From: Cryptomeria japonica
Taxonomy: Eukaryota; Streptophyta; Pinopsida; Cupressales; Cupressaceae
Direction of reading: 5' to 3'
NCBI RefSeq assembly: GCF_030272615.1
Contig: NC_081415.1
Location: 371,069,809 to 371,133,808 of the forward strand
Length of the DNA: 64,000 bases
Shown: positions 1-11,830 of the stretch, in pieces
Position numbering within the stretch: the first letter of the stretch is position 1
How the letters are laid out: every line of letters begins with the position of its first letter
Position numbers and translations under genes: made by a program
Notes under the pieces: generated by a model
Told to the model about the DNA's origin: nothing
Databases searched by the model: none
The model's input: the letters and a program-made list of their open reading frames with translations, nothing else

Positions 1-895
1 TTTAAAACATCCGACTCAACAAATTTGAAAGGCAACTATGGGAGTTTAAACCAAACAAGAATCTTTTTAGAAGGAACCCAAGAGGGCTCAAAGAAGGGCT
101 TCCAGATTTCAACAAAAACCAAATTCTTACCCAACCAAAAAATTGGGACCTCTAAAGCCTTATCCCTAGCTTCAGGAGAATCAAACACAACAATAAAAGC
201 ACTTGTAGATAAAAATTGAAAGTACAGGGTTCCATACCAGTGAAAGTGGATCTTACATTGAAGCTTTGAAAGAGGAATAGAGTCTCCCCAAACCTAAATA
301 ATGAATGCAAGAGCCTGAAGATCATGAGCCTTTTTCCCCAGCGAAACATCAGAAGCATCAATGGAAGGAACCGGGAGCCATACAGAGGTTGTTTTCAAAG
401 ACGTCTTAGAATTCGGTAGAACAACTTCCTCTGAATTCTCCTTCCTCAAAGAAGCACCCAATGTTTGTTTTACAAGAGCAACCCTATATTTATTAGCCTC
501 CCAATGTTGTGCCTTATTAACAACTTGGGAAGCCCTAAAATTGCCATCCCCCGAGCCATACCACCGAACACTGAGAGCCTTTGATCCTCTCTTATGACCC
601 CATCCAACCGAATGCCGAAAAAAACCCTGATAATAATCTAAGGATGGAAACAAACAAAAATCACGCCTAACATTTTTAACCCAAGGCAAGCCCTTATTTC
701 CTACTCGAGCACCATGAAAATGCAGATCCGAAGAACCCTTCTGTCAGATGGCCATGTCCACCCACTGCGCATTCAAGAAAACCCACTGAGGCACATGATC
801 CATATTGGTGCCGAAAGGATCTTCTGAGGGGAGAGGATCAGCAGTCGCTTCATCTCCCCAACCAAACTTCAAACCCTCCTTCTATATGCCGAAAA
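1..895 (-). pseudogene. LINE ORF1 fragment with DUF4283-like domain
   Basis: Read on the minus strand, one frame runs from about 895 to the window edge, broken by stops near 884, 746 and 298. Below the last stop the translation contains LSTSAFIVVFDSPEARDKAL, followed by KPFFEPSW and VWFKLP. This order (beta-strand block, acidic/arginine 'DSPEARDKAL' stretch, W.P.F.PS block, 'V W .. LP') is typical of the DUF4283 nucleic-acid-binding part of ORF1p in plant L1-type LINEs. The full-length LINE at 33750-40005 shows the same pattern. The upstream part (about 300-880) is a weakly conserved, W-rich N-terminal region. The zinc knuckle and ORF2 would lie beyond the left edge. The family is fairly sure; the exact 5' boundary is not visible. 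Confidence 0.7.
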
Positions 896-1977
896 TCTTG
901 ATTTTAAAATTTTTAATTCTCCAATCATTAAATGTCACATGGCAAGTGAATTATTCTATATTAATTAAATATTTATTTAATTAATTAAATCATTCCAAGA
1001 AAATCATTTTGATCAATTATCCTATTTAATTTATTAAATATCTTAGCATATTTAATTAATTAATAAATTTGCCATTAATCATAAAAAAAAGAATGAATTT
1101 ATTACAAAAGAGGAATCAATATGCAAAGCAAGAGTTAAATTGAAAATAAAATAAAAGAATTGAATTGAAAGAGAAATCAAACTTGAGATATTATTTCTTC
1201 TTCTAAATTGAGATAACTTGAAATCAGAAAAGCAATTAAATGAATTTAATCATTCTCTAAAATTAGAACTTAAAGCTTTTGAGAAAAGAAGAAGTCCAGT
1301 TGCATTGAAAATACTCTTTTCTTGAAATCAAAGAATATGCATAGAATTACCTATTTTCTTCTCAAGTGCATGGAATTAATTGAATTATATCTCTAATGCA
1401 AACTTGAATTTATAATCTGAATGCATTTCAATTAAACTATAATTGGAATCTATCTCAAGGTTAACTAAATTTGATCTCTCAATTATTTCAATTATCCTAA
1501 ATTGTGCTTTTTCTTGATCTCTCTTGTGATTCTCTATAAATTCAGCCATCATCTCTCATTCAAAACACCCTAGAGATTTATTGTTACTATACAGTTTTTG
1601 CTCTGGAGTCATTGAAGATTTTGTGCTTTTTTTTTTGAGTTTATTGCATCTTAGTTTAGCTTTTTGCATATTTAGTTCAATTATGAATGCTTGAATTCAT
1701 ATAGTTTACTATTCATCCATCTAGAATTCTCTTGCATCGATTTAGCTTAATATCATGCTCATATAGATTAAATCCTTCATCTTGGTGTAGTCTATTCACT
1801 AGTATTTCTTATACAAATATGAGAGCAAGACTATACTCGCATCTTTTAGAAGGCAATTGGTAGATTTGTGATGGTTTTATTATTCATTCTTATATCTGTC
1901 TAACCATACATGTAATGACTTAATTGAAGTGTTGTGTCTTACAGCTTAGAGATACTTATTCCACTTTTTCACACACA
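896..1977. other. AT-rich non-coding stretch, possible LTR remnant
   Basis: No coding signal. The first half is TTAATTAAAT-rich and resembles the AT-rich part of the gypsy B LTR (56950-57250, other strand). A TATA-box-like CTCTATAAATTC lies at 1533-1544, with pyrimidine-rich sequence after it. This looks like a decayed LTR promoter/R region in plus orientation, but I cannot place its ends. Confidence 0.3.
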
Positions 1978-2294
1978 GTAATTGCACTCAGCTAGTTTGG
2001 ATGAAGCAAATGTTGAAGGATATTAGAGTTATCTATGATGAGCCTATTGTCATATATTGTGATAATTCCAGTTGTATTAATATGTCAAAGAATAGGGTGA
2101 AACATTCAAAGACTAAGCATGTATCAATCAAGTATGAAATCTTGAGAGAAAAAGTCAGTGAAGAGAAAGTGAAGCTGGAATATGTATCCACAAAGGAACA
2201 AATTGCTGAAATTTTTACTAAGCCTTTGCCTGCAGATACATTTGTCTACTTGAGAGACAAGTTAGGTGTATCTACCCCTTTTGATGAGAACTAG
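1978..2294 (+). pseudogene. Ty1/copia RNase H C-terminal fragment
   Basis: The frame begins at an internal ACTQLVWMKQ-like segment and runs to a natural stop. It carries the conserved copia RNase H end: CDNSSCINMSKN (catalytic Asp of the 'CDN..A' motif), HSKTKHVSIKYEILREKV (the R/K-T-KHI...H..RE block) and STKEQIAEIFTKPLP. This is only the last ~100 residues of pol. Gag, protease, integrase and reverse transcriptase are missing, so the element is 5'-truncated. It lies directly upstream of the two PPT-like motifs and the LTR at 2608, so it belongs to the same element. The frame has no internal stop, unlike most coding remnants here. Confidence 0.88.
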
Positions 2295-2475
2295 ATGCAT
2301 TGAGTTGCATGAATCTGGTGGACTTCATAGTCTTATCTCTTTGTTCGGATTGATGAGTTGGTGCTTCTACTCTACTGGAGTAGTCAGTGTGTTTATGAGA
2401 GAGAGAATCATGATTTGATTATCTATAAGGAGAGTAAGTTTGGTTTTCTGTTTTGAGATCTTTGGCATTGTTATC

Positions 2476-2490
2476 AAAGGGGGAGAGAAG
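2476..2490 (+). other. Upstream PPT-like purine tract of the copia element
   Basis: AAAGGGGGAGAGAAG follows 'TTTGGCATTGTTATC' and lies 120 bp before the LTR-adjacent polypurine tract. The same duplicated arrangement occurs in the full copia element (28574 and 28748). Confidence 0.6.
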
Positions 2491-2595
2491 CATGTGAAAA
2501 ATTGTTTTATCTGCTTGATCTAAGGGGGTGTTTGTTGGAGATGTTTTTTTCTTTTCATTGATTGTTTTTCACATTCATATATTTCCATCAATGCC

Positions 2596-2606
2596 AAAGG
2601 GGGAGA
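2596..2606 (+). other. Polypurine tract of the copia element
   Basis: AAAGGGGGAGA sits two bases before the TGTTGG start of the LTR, the expected place for the plus-strand primer of a copia element. Confidence 0.8.
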
Positions 2607-2607
2607 T

Positions 2608-3935
2608 TGTTGGACATTTCTACTACTAGGATATGTTGTTAACATTTATGTCAACATATTCTTGTGATTTATTACTCTAGTGATTACAGATTAGTTTATT
2701 GGGATCATGGTTTGGTGTATGGAGTATTTCTAATATCATTATATTCTTCTATATTAGTTTTGGTGATTCAGGAATCTTAATTGATCATATCACATGATTC
2801 GATTTGCAATTTGTTTTTCTGATCAGTGCTTTGCAGAGTTAAGTATTTCCTTTGGTATATTCTGGTGTGATTAGTTCTTGAGCTGATTTTTTGAAAAAAA
2901 ATTTAGGATGATCTTGTGTATCTTCATTTCATATGATTCATGATTTGGTGCTCAACATGTTATCTACCTTCGTGACAGTTGTTGTTGTTTGAGTGTTCTT
3001 GAGGTTTAGATGTTGATCATTGAATATTTGATAAGCGGTATTGGTACCATTGTTACTGATGATTCTAATGTACTTGATGGTGTTTCCTATTTGTTTTGAT
3101 GATCTGCATTGATCATTGTATGAGTTCTTCGTGATTTTGCTAAACCAATGATGTTCTTTGTGTTATGCGGTATTCCTGGTGGTGTAGCATGTTGGGGTTG
3201 ATCTTGGCATGATTTTTGGCTGGGTTGCATATTTGGAGATTTGGTTTAGGACCATGTTATATCATGTATATCATTATATTGGTTTGGTGGTTGACCTTTG
3301 TATCGTATGATGTAATTTTGTAATTATGAGTTGAGGGTTTAGTCAGCCTTGTTGTCATGGTTGATGATTTGTATAAATAGGTGGTATAGTCATGTAATTT
3401 GGGTATCGAGTTTGTGTCTGCATTATTAGAGAGTGATATATGTGTGAACAAAGGATTCATCTTTCAGTGTGGTGTGTTGAGTAGATATTGGTTTCCAGAG
3501 AAGACATATGTGCTTAACCAGAACTGTCATCAGGCATTAGTAGATGTTTTTTTTGTAGTTCATTTGATTTTGGGTTGTTGTCCAATCATTTTGTAAGTCA
3601 ATGACACTTCCTTGAGGGTTGTATCCTTCCATGTTATTGTATGTTGAGATGTAAGCTCTAGGTAGTGTGCCTGAATGTTGATGCATTCCCCATTGTAATA
3701 TTTACACATACTACTATAGAGTATCATCTTATTGTGGGTATGTTCCCACCATGGTTTTTCCCTTAAGCGGGTTTTCCACGTCAAAATTTTGGTGTTGTAT
3801 GTTGTGCATTTATTTCCTATCTTTGTTGTTGTTGTTGTAGTTTATCAGAATTGCATTTGTAGTTAAGTTTGTTAATCCGGTGAAAACTGATTCACCCCCC
3901 CCCCTCTTAGTTTTCCTTCATTTTTGCTGCCAACA
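2608..3935 (+). repeat. Copia 3' LTR (5'-truncated element)
   Basis: The LTR begins TGTTGGAC just after the PPT and ends CCAACA, giving matched TGTTGG/CCAACA termini and a length of about 1.33 kb. Near its 3' end it has the GTGGTTTTTCCC...GGGTTTTCCACG block (about 3752-3783) and a run of ten C (3895-3904) followed by TCTTAG. All six copia-type LTRs in this window share both hallmarks. The next base, 3936, is already gypsy pol, so the element appears to have inserted into gypsy A. No target duplication can be tested because the left half is missing. Confidence 0.85.
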
Positions 3936-5938
3936 TATCCTGCATGCGTAAATACAAGTGATTATTAAGAATGATCCTCTTTAGCATCTCTTCAAATTCT
4001 GATCTCTCAGGGAGGCTAGCCAAGTGGGTAATGTTGCTAAGTTTGATTTAAAATTTGTGGCTCAGAAGTCAATCAAAGGGAAAGATATTATCCACCAATT
4101 GGCTGAGGCCCCTTCTATCAAATCATTTCCTACTTTAGACCTTTTTACTGATGAGGATTTATTAACAATTAATCAAGAACCCATATGGGATATATATTTT
4201 GATGAATTAAGATGCCAGACTAGCTCATGAGTAGGTGTTATGTTGACCTTGCCTGAAGGAAAGTCAGCCCCTCTTTCCTTTCATATATAATTCCATTGCA
4301 CTAATAACATTGTTGAATATGAAGCCCTAATTGCTAGCTTACGTGTCGCGATTGGGATGGAAGTAAAAAATATTTGCATTCATGGAGATTCTGAGCTTAT
4401 TGTAAATCAAGTCACATGAGCATATCGTGTTAAGTAGTTGAAATTATCTTAGTATAATGATCTCATCATGACCATATAAAAGTATTTCACTACTTACACT
4501 ATTGATAGCATAGCATGGAATAAAATCATCATGCAGATGCAATGGACAGTGTTGCTTCCCTTATAGGCTCGGACTATGGTTATAACGAGTATCATTTTGT
4601 GGTACAAGTTCTCTACTCTCCCGTTGTATCTGATCAACTTGGATTTAATATTTTTATGTGTGCTCACGTAGACTCGGAAGAATGGTTCACACATATTTAT
4701 AACTACCTTAAGAGTGAAAGTTTTCTCGATGATGCTAGCAAGAGTATGCATGCTCAGATTTGAAAACTTGCTACTCAGTATATTCTCTTATCTAATGTTC
4801 TTTATCAAAGATCTTATAATGGTCTCCTACATTGTTTGACAAAAGATAAGATACCTCTCACCCTTCAGGAGGCCCATTTAGGCTCCAGAGTTGGACACTT
4901 TCGAGGTAAATCTTTGGTTCACAAATTAATCCACATGGGGTATTATTGGCAGACAATGGAGCAAGATTCGTTTGCCTTTGTCAAAAAGTGTCCTCAATGA
5001 CAAAAACATAGTATCTTTATTCGAGCTCCCGCAGAGGAGCTTTGTGCTCAAGATTCTCCTTGGTTGTTTAAAAATTGGGGGTTAGACATTATTGGTAAGA
5101 TATGTCCTCCTTCTTCTAAAGGTTATACTTCATCATTACTGCTACAAATTACTTTACGAAGTGGGTCGCAACTATATCGTTAAGGTCCACCACTACCGAT
5201 GTAATTTGTTGATTTCTTTTGGATAATATTATTTCTCTCTTGGGTTTACTTGCTACCCTTGTGTCCGATAATGGTACACCATTTAAGAACAAGGATGTGA
5301 AGCAGTTTTTAGAAAAAAATCATATTCAACATCACTTCTCTACACCACATTATCTTCAGACTAATGGTCAAGCGAAAGCATCCAACAAAACCATTGAGCG
5401 GGTCTTACGTAAAATTGTTAGTAAGTACGATAAAGATTACCATACTCAATTGATCTATAAATTATGGGCTTATCACACAAGTCTACGTATGACTATGAGA
5501 ACGATGCCTTATAACCTTGTGTATGGTGTTGATGCAATCATGCCACTAGAGTTGGAAATTCCTTCATTATGAATTTCCTTATAGGGGCTCATTGACGATG
5601 GCTCTTATCGTACCCTTCGTCTCAATAAACTTTAGTTGTTAGATGACTTTCATTTGAATGCCCTTCAACATCTCCAAGCCTATAAAAAATATTTATCCAA
5701 AAAATATAGCCAAAGTGTCCTTCCTCGAACTTTCAAAATAGATGACCTAGCTCTTTATGAGAATGAGAAAATTGTCAATGTATCACCTGACCAAAGAGAA
5801 AAATTTAGCTCAAATTGGTTAGGTTCTTACATCATCACCTCTATCTATGTATTTTTTTCTTATGGTTTATCTTATATGGATGGCACGCCTCTTAAAGAAC
5901 CCATGAATGATTTGCACCTACATTGGTACTATGCGTAG
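3936..5938 (+). pseudogene. Gypsy A pol remnant: RT thumb, RNase H, integrase
   Basis: The segment opens in the end of RT and tether (DPL..LF, GRLAKWVMLL, then FVAQKSIKGKDIIHQLAEAP). RNase H follows (DIYFDE, NNIVEYEALIASLRVAIGM, IHGDSELIVNQV), then the integrase zinc region (HMGYYW, C..CP.CQ) and the catalytic core: GLDIIGKICPPSS, LVSDNGTPFKNKDV, and NGQAKASNKTIERVL, where the usual Glu of 'QAEA' reads Lys. The tail TMPYNLVYGVDAIMPLELEI and a final block ending at 5938 complete the C terminus. Many TAG/TGA stops and at least two frameshifts (near 4024 and 5220) break it. Order and motifs fit the Tat/Athila branch of Ty3/gypsy and closely resemble gypsy B pol. Inactive. Confidence 0.88.
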
Positions 5939-6414
5939 AATAACTTCATGTGTCATAAGAATAACACTTAGTTGTCCAAGGTTGTTTTCCTATGACATTC
6001 CTTCATTAACACAAATCCTTATATCTCTATGTTATGGAGTGACTAATATGCATGTGTGTGTGGGTTCATATATGTGTCTCATACATGTATCCTCTATATA
6101 TCAACAACATGTGAATAAATATCATCATAGAATTTAATTATGCATATGTGCAACATATGTAAACTAAATCATTATATACATCTAATCTAACAATCTATCA
6201 CACAAACATACACAATAAGCATGAAATAAAAATACATGCATCCATGATAACATAAGATAGGGTTGGTCCAATCTCAATGTACATGTCTCGCATTACTACA
6301 AAAACACATGATGCCAGCATATATGTCTGTAAAACTACATCAACACATCCATATAGATAAAAATAATGCTATACAGCTTTGTAAAAAATTGATGAATCTA
6401 TACAATATCATAAC
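5939..6414. other. Gypsy A spacer between pol and antisense PMD frame
   Basis: AT-rich with CATGTGTGTG-type simple sequence around 6050-6080. No coding signal on either strand. It separates the convergent ends of pol (plus) and PMD (minus). Confidence 0.5.
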
Positions 6415-7770
6415 TATACTCAGAACCCTCTAGGGGCATGAGTCATTGAGCCCACTGGTGCAAGAGGATCCTGATCATGGTGTGGAGGTTGTCAAACTAA
6501 TGTAGACTATGATCTCGTGGCTATGGTGCTCTACGAGCAAAGTCCTCTCAACTCTCATCACATCTCTACCACGGTCTCTCTCTGAGTCGTTGACTTCTCC
6601 TGCAAGGTGGCCTCCCTCTGCCATGTTGCATCCAGATCTACCATCAACTGGTGCATTCTAGAATGATCAAGATGGCTAGCTGCGCCTTGCTGTGCAATCG
6701 CAACTTGTCAATGAAGGTTGTCAATCTGGCTCTGCGTAGTGTCAGGTGCCCTCTCGACACTCTTAGCTCATGTCACTACCTAGTCTCTCTCTCTGATGAT
6801 GATCTGCAACTCTAGCAAGGCCTAGTCTCTCTATCCTGTCACCATGGCCAACTATGTTTCTCCCTGCACTAACTTGACCTGATACTCCTCGTATGTTATC
6901 TTGAGCTATGATACATGATCGAATAGGTGTGTGTGTCTCCTTGCTAACTTGAAGGGTCAGTATGCATCTGGGATTGGACCCTAGATCTGGATAAATGGGC
7001 CAATGTCTAACAAAGCCTGGTGGATGAAGCTCAACCACTCAACGATTCTCTCTACAATCACAAAAAATATATTAATATTAGTATCTCTATCATATCATAT
7101 CTACATCTCATATATCAAATCATGAGTAAAGATAACTATATAATATAGACTGAAATCACAATATATACTAGGATCACCCCTCCACTAGTTTGGATCTTAT
7201 GGTGGTACCCTACTCAAGGATGCCCCCGCAATGCCTACTGCAGCTGGTGGTGTTGGTGTTGGTGGTAGCCCCCTAAGTAGCAAAGCTTGTTCATCGCTCA
7301 CTGGGCTCCGACTCTCTACCTGTTGCGTCTGCATTGGTCTCTCACCCTCACCGCCTAAGGATGACCCCTTGTCGGTGTCTTTTCCTAAGGCTCTAGCATC
7401 TCCTCCCTTGACATCAGCTGGAAAAATGTGGGTGGGTCCTATTTTACCACTTGGTGAAGTCCTTTGTCACCCCAATGTTGTCAATATCTAACTAGGATGT
7501 AGTATCATCATCATCAGTTCCCTTAGGAGTATCTCATACATCGATGAGGATACAACAAGGTAAGTCCTACAGCTAAAGTGCATTCCTTGCCAACTAAACA
7601 TAGGTGGGTGCAGTAGGGGGCGACTATATGGTCCTATTGCCTGAGAAAAAAATCATCTTGCAACATCTGTGGTAGCTGTGTCTAATTTGTAGCCCAGACT
7701 ACCATCCCCCAAAAAGGCTACCAAACAACGTCTTTGATCCCAAGTAAGTTGATTATGATCCACCAGTAGG
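6415..7770 (-). pseudogene. PMD protein, C-terminal half (antisense in gypsy A)
   Basis: This continues the minus-strand PMD frame that starts at 18640 and is split by the CACTA element. Just inside 7770 the translation gives INLLGIKDVVW, a stop, then PFWGMVVWAT, matching VLDDIDTVIWRPYTGCEVWT in the gypsy B PMD protein. A long variable middle follows. The C terminus (about 6900-6415) is a glutamine/glutamate-rich coiled coil with segments such as LELQIIIRERD and QSQIDNLH and MHQLMVDLDATWQREATLQE, ending at a TAG at 6415-6417. Stops in the coiled coil are mostly TAG or TGA at positions expected for CAG and CGA. PMD is a plant-specific domain known from MAIN/MAIL host proteins and from transposons. 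The position suggests it is element cargo. Confidence 0.72.
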
Positions 7771-7791
7771 CACTAGTACATTTGGGCCTAA
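7771..7791 (+). repeat. CACTA left terminal inverted repeat
   Basis: Starts CACTAGTACATTTGGGCC. It pairs with the right end with only a few mismatches over about 20 bp. Confidence 0.85.
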
Positions 7792-8097
7792 TTTTTGACA
7801 GCTAATTGTTGGATTTGCGACGACCACACGTCGGACTGCCGACCAACTTTACCGTTGAAAACATGTCGTCAAGCTTCCCGACAATGCCATTTGCATTGGC
7901 TGTCCGATGATGTAATGAACTCATCCGACGGTAGCTATATTTGCACCCCTCACCACAAATATCGGCGGATTTCTGTCAGATTTCCAATGGATGTTATGAT
8001 TGCTCCTTGACGACCATCCGACATGGAAGTGACGTTGGATATACAACATCCTTGTCGGACGTTTCATTAGTTGTCATTGGAATTCTGACGGCGAGAG
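7792..8097. repeat. CACTA left subterminal repeat region
   Basis: A cluster of short motifs around CGACGACC, CGTCGGAC, GCCGACC, TCCGACGG, CATCCGAC and GTCGGACG on both strands. They are denser than in any other 300-bp stretch of the window. In CACTA elements such repeats bind the TnpA-type protein. No gene; the short open frames here are incidental. Confidence 0.65.
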
Positions 8098-9239
8098 ATG
8101 ATGTGGGTCAAACGGCTTTGCCATCGGTGAATGAAAGCATTGAACGAGTTCTATTTTTAAAAATTGCATTAAACATTTATTATTTATTTGATTGAGTGTT
8201 ATTTGCAAAAAATGATTATCAATGATGTTTCCTTTCTCCAAGAATTGTCTAGGATCTTTCCGTCAGATAATATGTAACATCGAATGACTAAATCTTTTCT
8301 TTAGAAATGCTTATTTTATTTAATTATTATCTAAGCATGAATTAAAATTTATATATGTACGGAAGAAGAACACACAAGCTTTAGAGTCATGTGCAAGAAA
8401 ATTTCCTAAAAGAAAGCAAGCAAACATTATCTTGAATGACATGGAAACAAGTTCATCAGCTACCTAGAAGAGAGCAATTGGAGAAAAGCAGAGGAAAGTG
8501 TTAAAGGGTGATGAATAGATAGAGAGTATGCAATACAAACAAACAATGTCTAGAATGTCTAATTTGATGTCTCTAATTTATGTTCGGAGGGACTAACTGG
8601 TTTTGGAGTTCCTATGAAACCTATTGGGCCATGCTTTGGAGGAAATCAATGTGTTCATGCAAGCAGCACCTTTTTTCTATTATGAGAATGATGCTTTTAC
8701 ACCGAAGGATATTTGGAAGTCAATATCCAAAAATTTCTATAGTGTGGAACTAGAGTTGGCGGACTCGAAGTAATTTTCAGCTTTCAGAACACCAAGAGGT
8801 TATGTACACAATCTCCCAATAGAAGGGTGATTTCAAGAATTACCTCTCCCCCCCATGACTATTCAGGAAGCACTTCCTCAAATAGAGGACTATTGGCCTC
8901 CATGGGATCAAAGAAAAAAATTGAAGCATAGACTCTAAACGATGTGGTGGTGTCCTTCATGAAGAACTCTACACTATAATTGAAAACTCATGAGGGAAAT
9001 TGCAAGATAGTGAAGAGAAATACAATCTTGAAAAGTGAGAAGAATTGATCTTGGTTTGGGTGGGGCCAAGTCAGGTTGCTTCTCTAGAGGTTGATGAGAT
9101 ATAAATCATATTAAGATTTGAAAAAGATCACACTCGTGGAACTTCGTGTGTGAGTGATCGATTATGGTGTTTGGGTAATGCATTCCAAATAGATATAGTT
9201 GCATTCCAAATGGGTAATGTCTTGATTAAAGACTTTTAT

Positions 9240-9769
9240 CCTGATGGTATGCAACTGTATCTATTTGGAATGCATTACCCAAACACCGCTATCGATCACT
9301 CGCACACGAAGCTCCACGAGTGTGATCTTTTTCAAATCCTAATATGATTTCTATCTCGTCAACCTCTAGAGGAGCCATTTGACTTGGCCCCACCCAAACC
9401 AAGATCCATTCTTCCCACTTTTCAAGGTTGTATTTCTCTTCACTATCTTGTTGTTTCCCTTGTGAATTTTCAATTATAGTGCAGAGTTCTTCACGAAGGA
9501 CGCTACCACATCATCTATAGTCTATGCCTCAATTTTTTTCTTTGATCCCATGGAGGCCAATAGTCCTTTGTCTAAGGAAGTGCTTCCTAAATAGTCATGG
9601 GGGGGAGAGGTAATGCTTGAAATCGCCCTTCTATTGCGAGATTGTGTACATAACCTCTTGGTCTTCTGAAAGCTGAAAATTACTTCGATTCCGCCAACTC
9701 TAGTTCCACACTATAGAAATATTTGGATATTGACTTCCAAATATCCCTTGGTGTAAAAGCATCATTCTC
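9240..9769 (+). repeat. 530-bp direct repeat, copy 1
   Basis: CTGATGGTATGCAACTGTAT...CATCATTCTC. It matches 11301-11830 with scattered substitutions and no obvious length change. It ends exactly where the LTR begins. Confidence 0.85.
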
Positions 9770-11284
9770 TGTTGGCAATATTGCATTATAACAGACAATG
9801 AAAGATTGTTGGCATTTCATAAGGATATTGAGAAGGTTGTTGATGATTATGGATATAACTGATTAAAGATGTTTACTGTCTTGATATTATTATTTTGTCA
9901 TTGATGTCAAGAAATTGATTTTCTAATTCAGTATGATGTCGCCATATCTTGAGAAGTATGATTTAAAAAAGTATAAAGATGTTGGTAAAAGACACAGAAA
10001 AGAATATGATGAATAAGGGGATGAATAAGGTATTCAATGGGCAACTACTACCGAGTCAGACAATGATGAGATCATGATGTTTAGATTATTTTAACATCAT
10101 ACACATGTTGTAAATTGTGAAGGTTAATACTATACTATGTTACCAAGCAAGGAACCTAGTCGGTAAACCCTAAGGTTATCGCTATCGATTAATGAAGGTG
10201 GAATGTCTACCGAGTGAAGTTTAGTATTCACCGAGTTGTTATCGAGTTGTTACTGAGTTGTAACCAAGCTATAACAAAATGCATTAAATGTTTACATGCG
10301 TTATTTAATGAAGGAAGCTGATGAGCTGGAACTGATCAATGATTGGTGAGCCGTGGAAGAAGTTTGTTAACGAATCTAAGGCAATGAAAAGTTGGCATGA
10401 AGATCTACAACTTAGATTGAACTGCAATACCTTGGCACAAGTTCCAAGAAATGTATGCAAGTTCCAAGGCGGGCTAAAACATTTTCAGATCGAAAGATGC
10501 ATTAAACCTAGACAAGATCGAAGATTTGATGGTTATGATTGATCATGGGAAATGTGATCAAGGAGATTAAGCGGTTACCTAATTGTTTATAAATAGGAAA
10601 TTGTTGATAAATAATATATGCAGGCAAGAGTATGCACAGGGATGTTACATAGTGATTACCGAGCACAGAAGCTTAAAGACCTATTTGAATAACAGAGTAT
10701 AGAAGCCCAGCAGATAGACAAGATTAGTTCTATGTCTAGATTGTATTGAACAAATAGGAATCTACTTTAGCATTTTAGATGTGAAGTTGCAGATAGATTT
10801 TATTACTGTTATTTTGTGAAAGTGACAAAAAATCTCTTAACCGAGTGGACTTAACAATCTTATTTGTAAAACCCTCTAGCAAGGTGACATTCTGATTGAG
10901 TGTTTGAAATCCTTTAACAAGGTCACTTCTAACAAGGTGAAGATCCTAACAGATCTGAGGGAAATCCCTTAATCGGGTCACATCTCGCAATGTGTTGGTA
11001 ATCTTTAACAGGATTTGCTTTTAACCGAGCATACTCTAGAAGAGCATATTTCTTAGTGGGTCTGAAATCCCACAGTGGTTTTTCCCTATTTGGGTTTCCA
11101 CGTTAAATTTGGTGTTATGAGGTTTATGATGTTTATATGCTTTTGAGTTTGCATGTTTGACAGTTTTGGTTATATTACTGATATATATGTTACCGAGGTT
11201 GAATCTGATGTTTTTATGGATGATTAAGTTTGTATGATTCACCCCCCCCTCTCATCTTATTGGCTATTGGATCTGTACTTATAT
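9770..11284 (+). repeat. Copia LTR fragment within the CACTA element
   Basis: Starts TGTTGGCAATATTG at 9770. Near its 3' end it has GTGGTTTTTCCCTATTTGGG and TTTCCACGTT (about 11073-11106), a run of eight C at 11242-11249 after GATTCA, and then TCTCATC, the shared copia LTR signature. Just after it lies GTATCAGA (11288-11295), a degenerate initiator-tRNA-Met primer site, so this was a 5' LTR. No gag or pol follows, because the 530-bp repeat resumes at 11301. The exact 3' end of the LTR is uncertain by about 10 bp. Confidence 0.72.
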
Positions 11285-11285
11285 T

Positions 11286-11297
11286 AAGTATCAGAAC
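11286..11297 (+). other. Degenerate copia primer binding site
   Basis: AAGTATCAGAAC matches 9 of 12 bases of the TGGTATCAGAGC site seen intact at 24349-24360. It is correctly placed just after an LTR end. Confidence 0.5.
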
Positions 11298-11300
11298 TAT

Positions 11301-11830
11301 CTTGATGGCATGCAACTATATCTATTTGGAATGCATTACCCAAACACCACAATCGATCACTCGCACACGAAGCTCCACGAGTGTGATCTTTTTCAAATCC
11401 TAATATGATTTCTATCTCATCAACCTCTAGAGGAGCCATCTAAGCTGGTCCCACCCAAACCAAGATCCATTCTTCCCACTTTTCAAGATTGTATTTCTCT
11501 TCACTATCTTGTTGTTTCCCTTGTGAATTTTCAATTATAGTGCAGAGTTCTTCACAAAGGACACTACCACATCATCTAGAGTCTATGCTTCAATTTTTTT
11601 CTTTGATCCCATGGAGGCCAATAGTCCTTTCTCTAAGGAAGTGCTTCCTGAATAGTCATGGGGGGGAGAGGTAATGCTTGAAATCGCCCTTCTATTGGGA
11701 GATTGTGTACATAACCTCATGGTCTTCTGAAAGTTGAAAATTACTTTGATTCCGCCAACTCTGGTTCCACACTATAGAAATTTTTGGATATTGACTTCCA
11801 AATATCCCTCAGTGTAAAAGCATCATTCTC
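11301..11830 (+). repeat. 530-bp direct repeat, copy 2
   Basis: Same sequence as 9240-9769. Unlike copy 1 it continues without a break into the rest of the right foldback arm (ATAATAG... onward). Confidence 0.85.

Noticed and set aside
9150-9347. 65-codon open frame at the palindrome centre
   Set aside because: It reads across the hairpin loop into the inverted arm; no motif.
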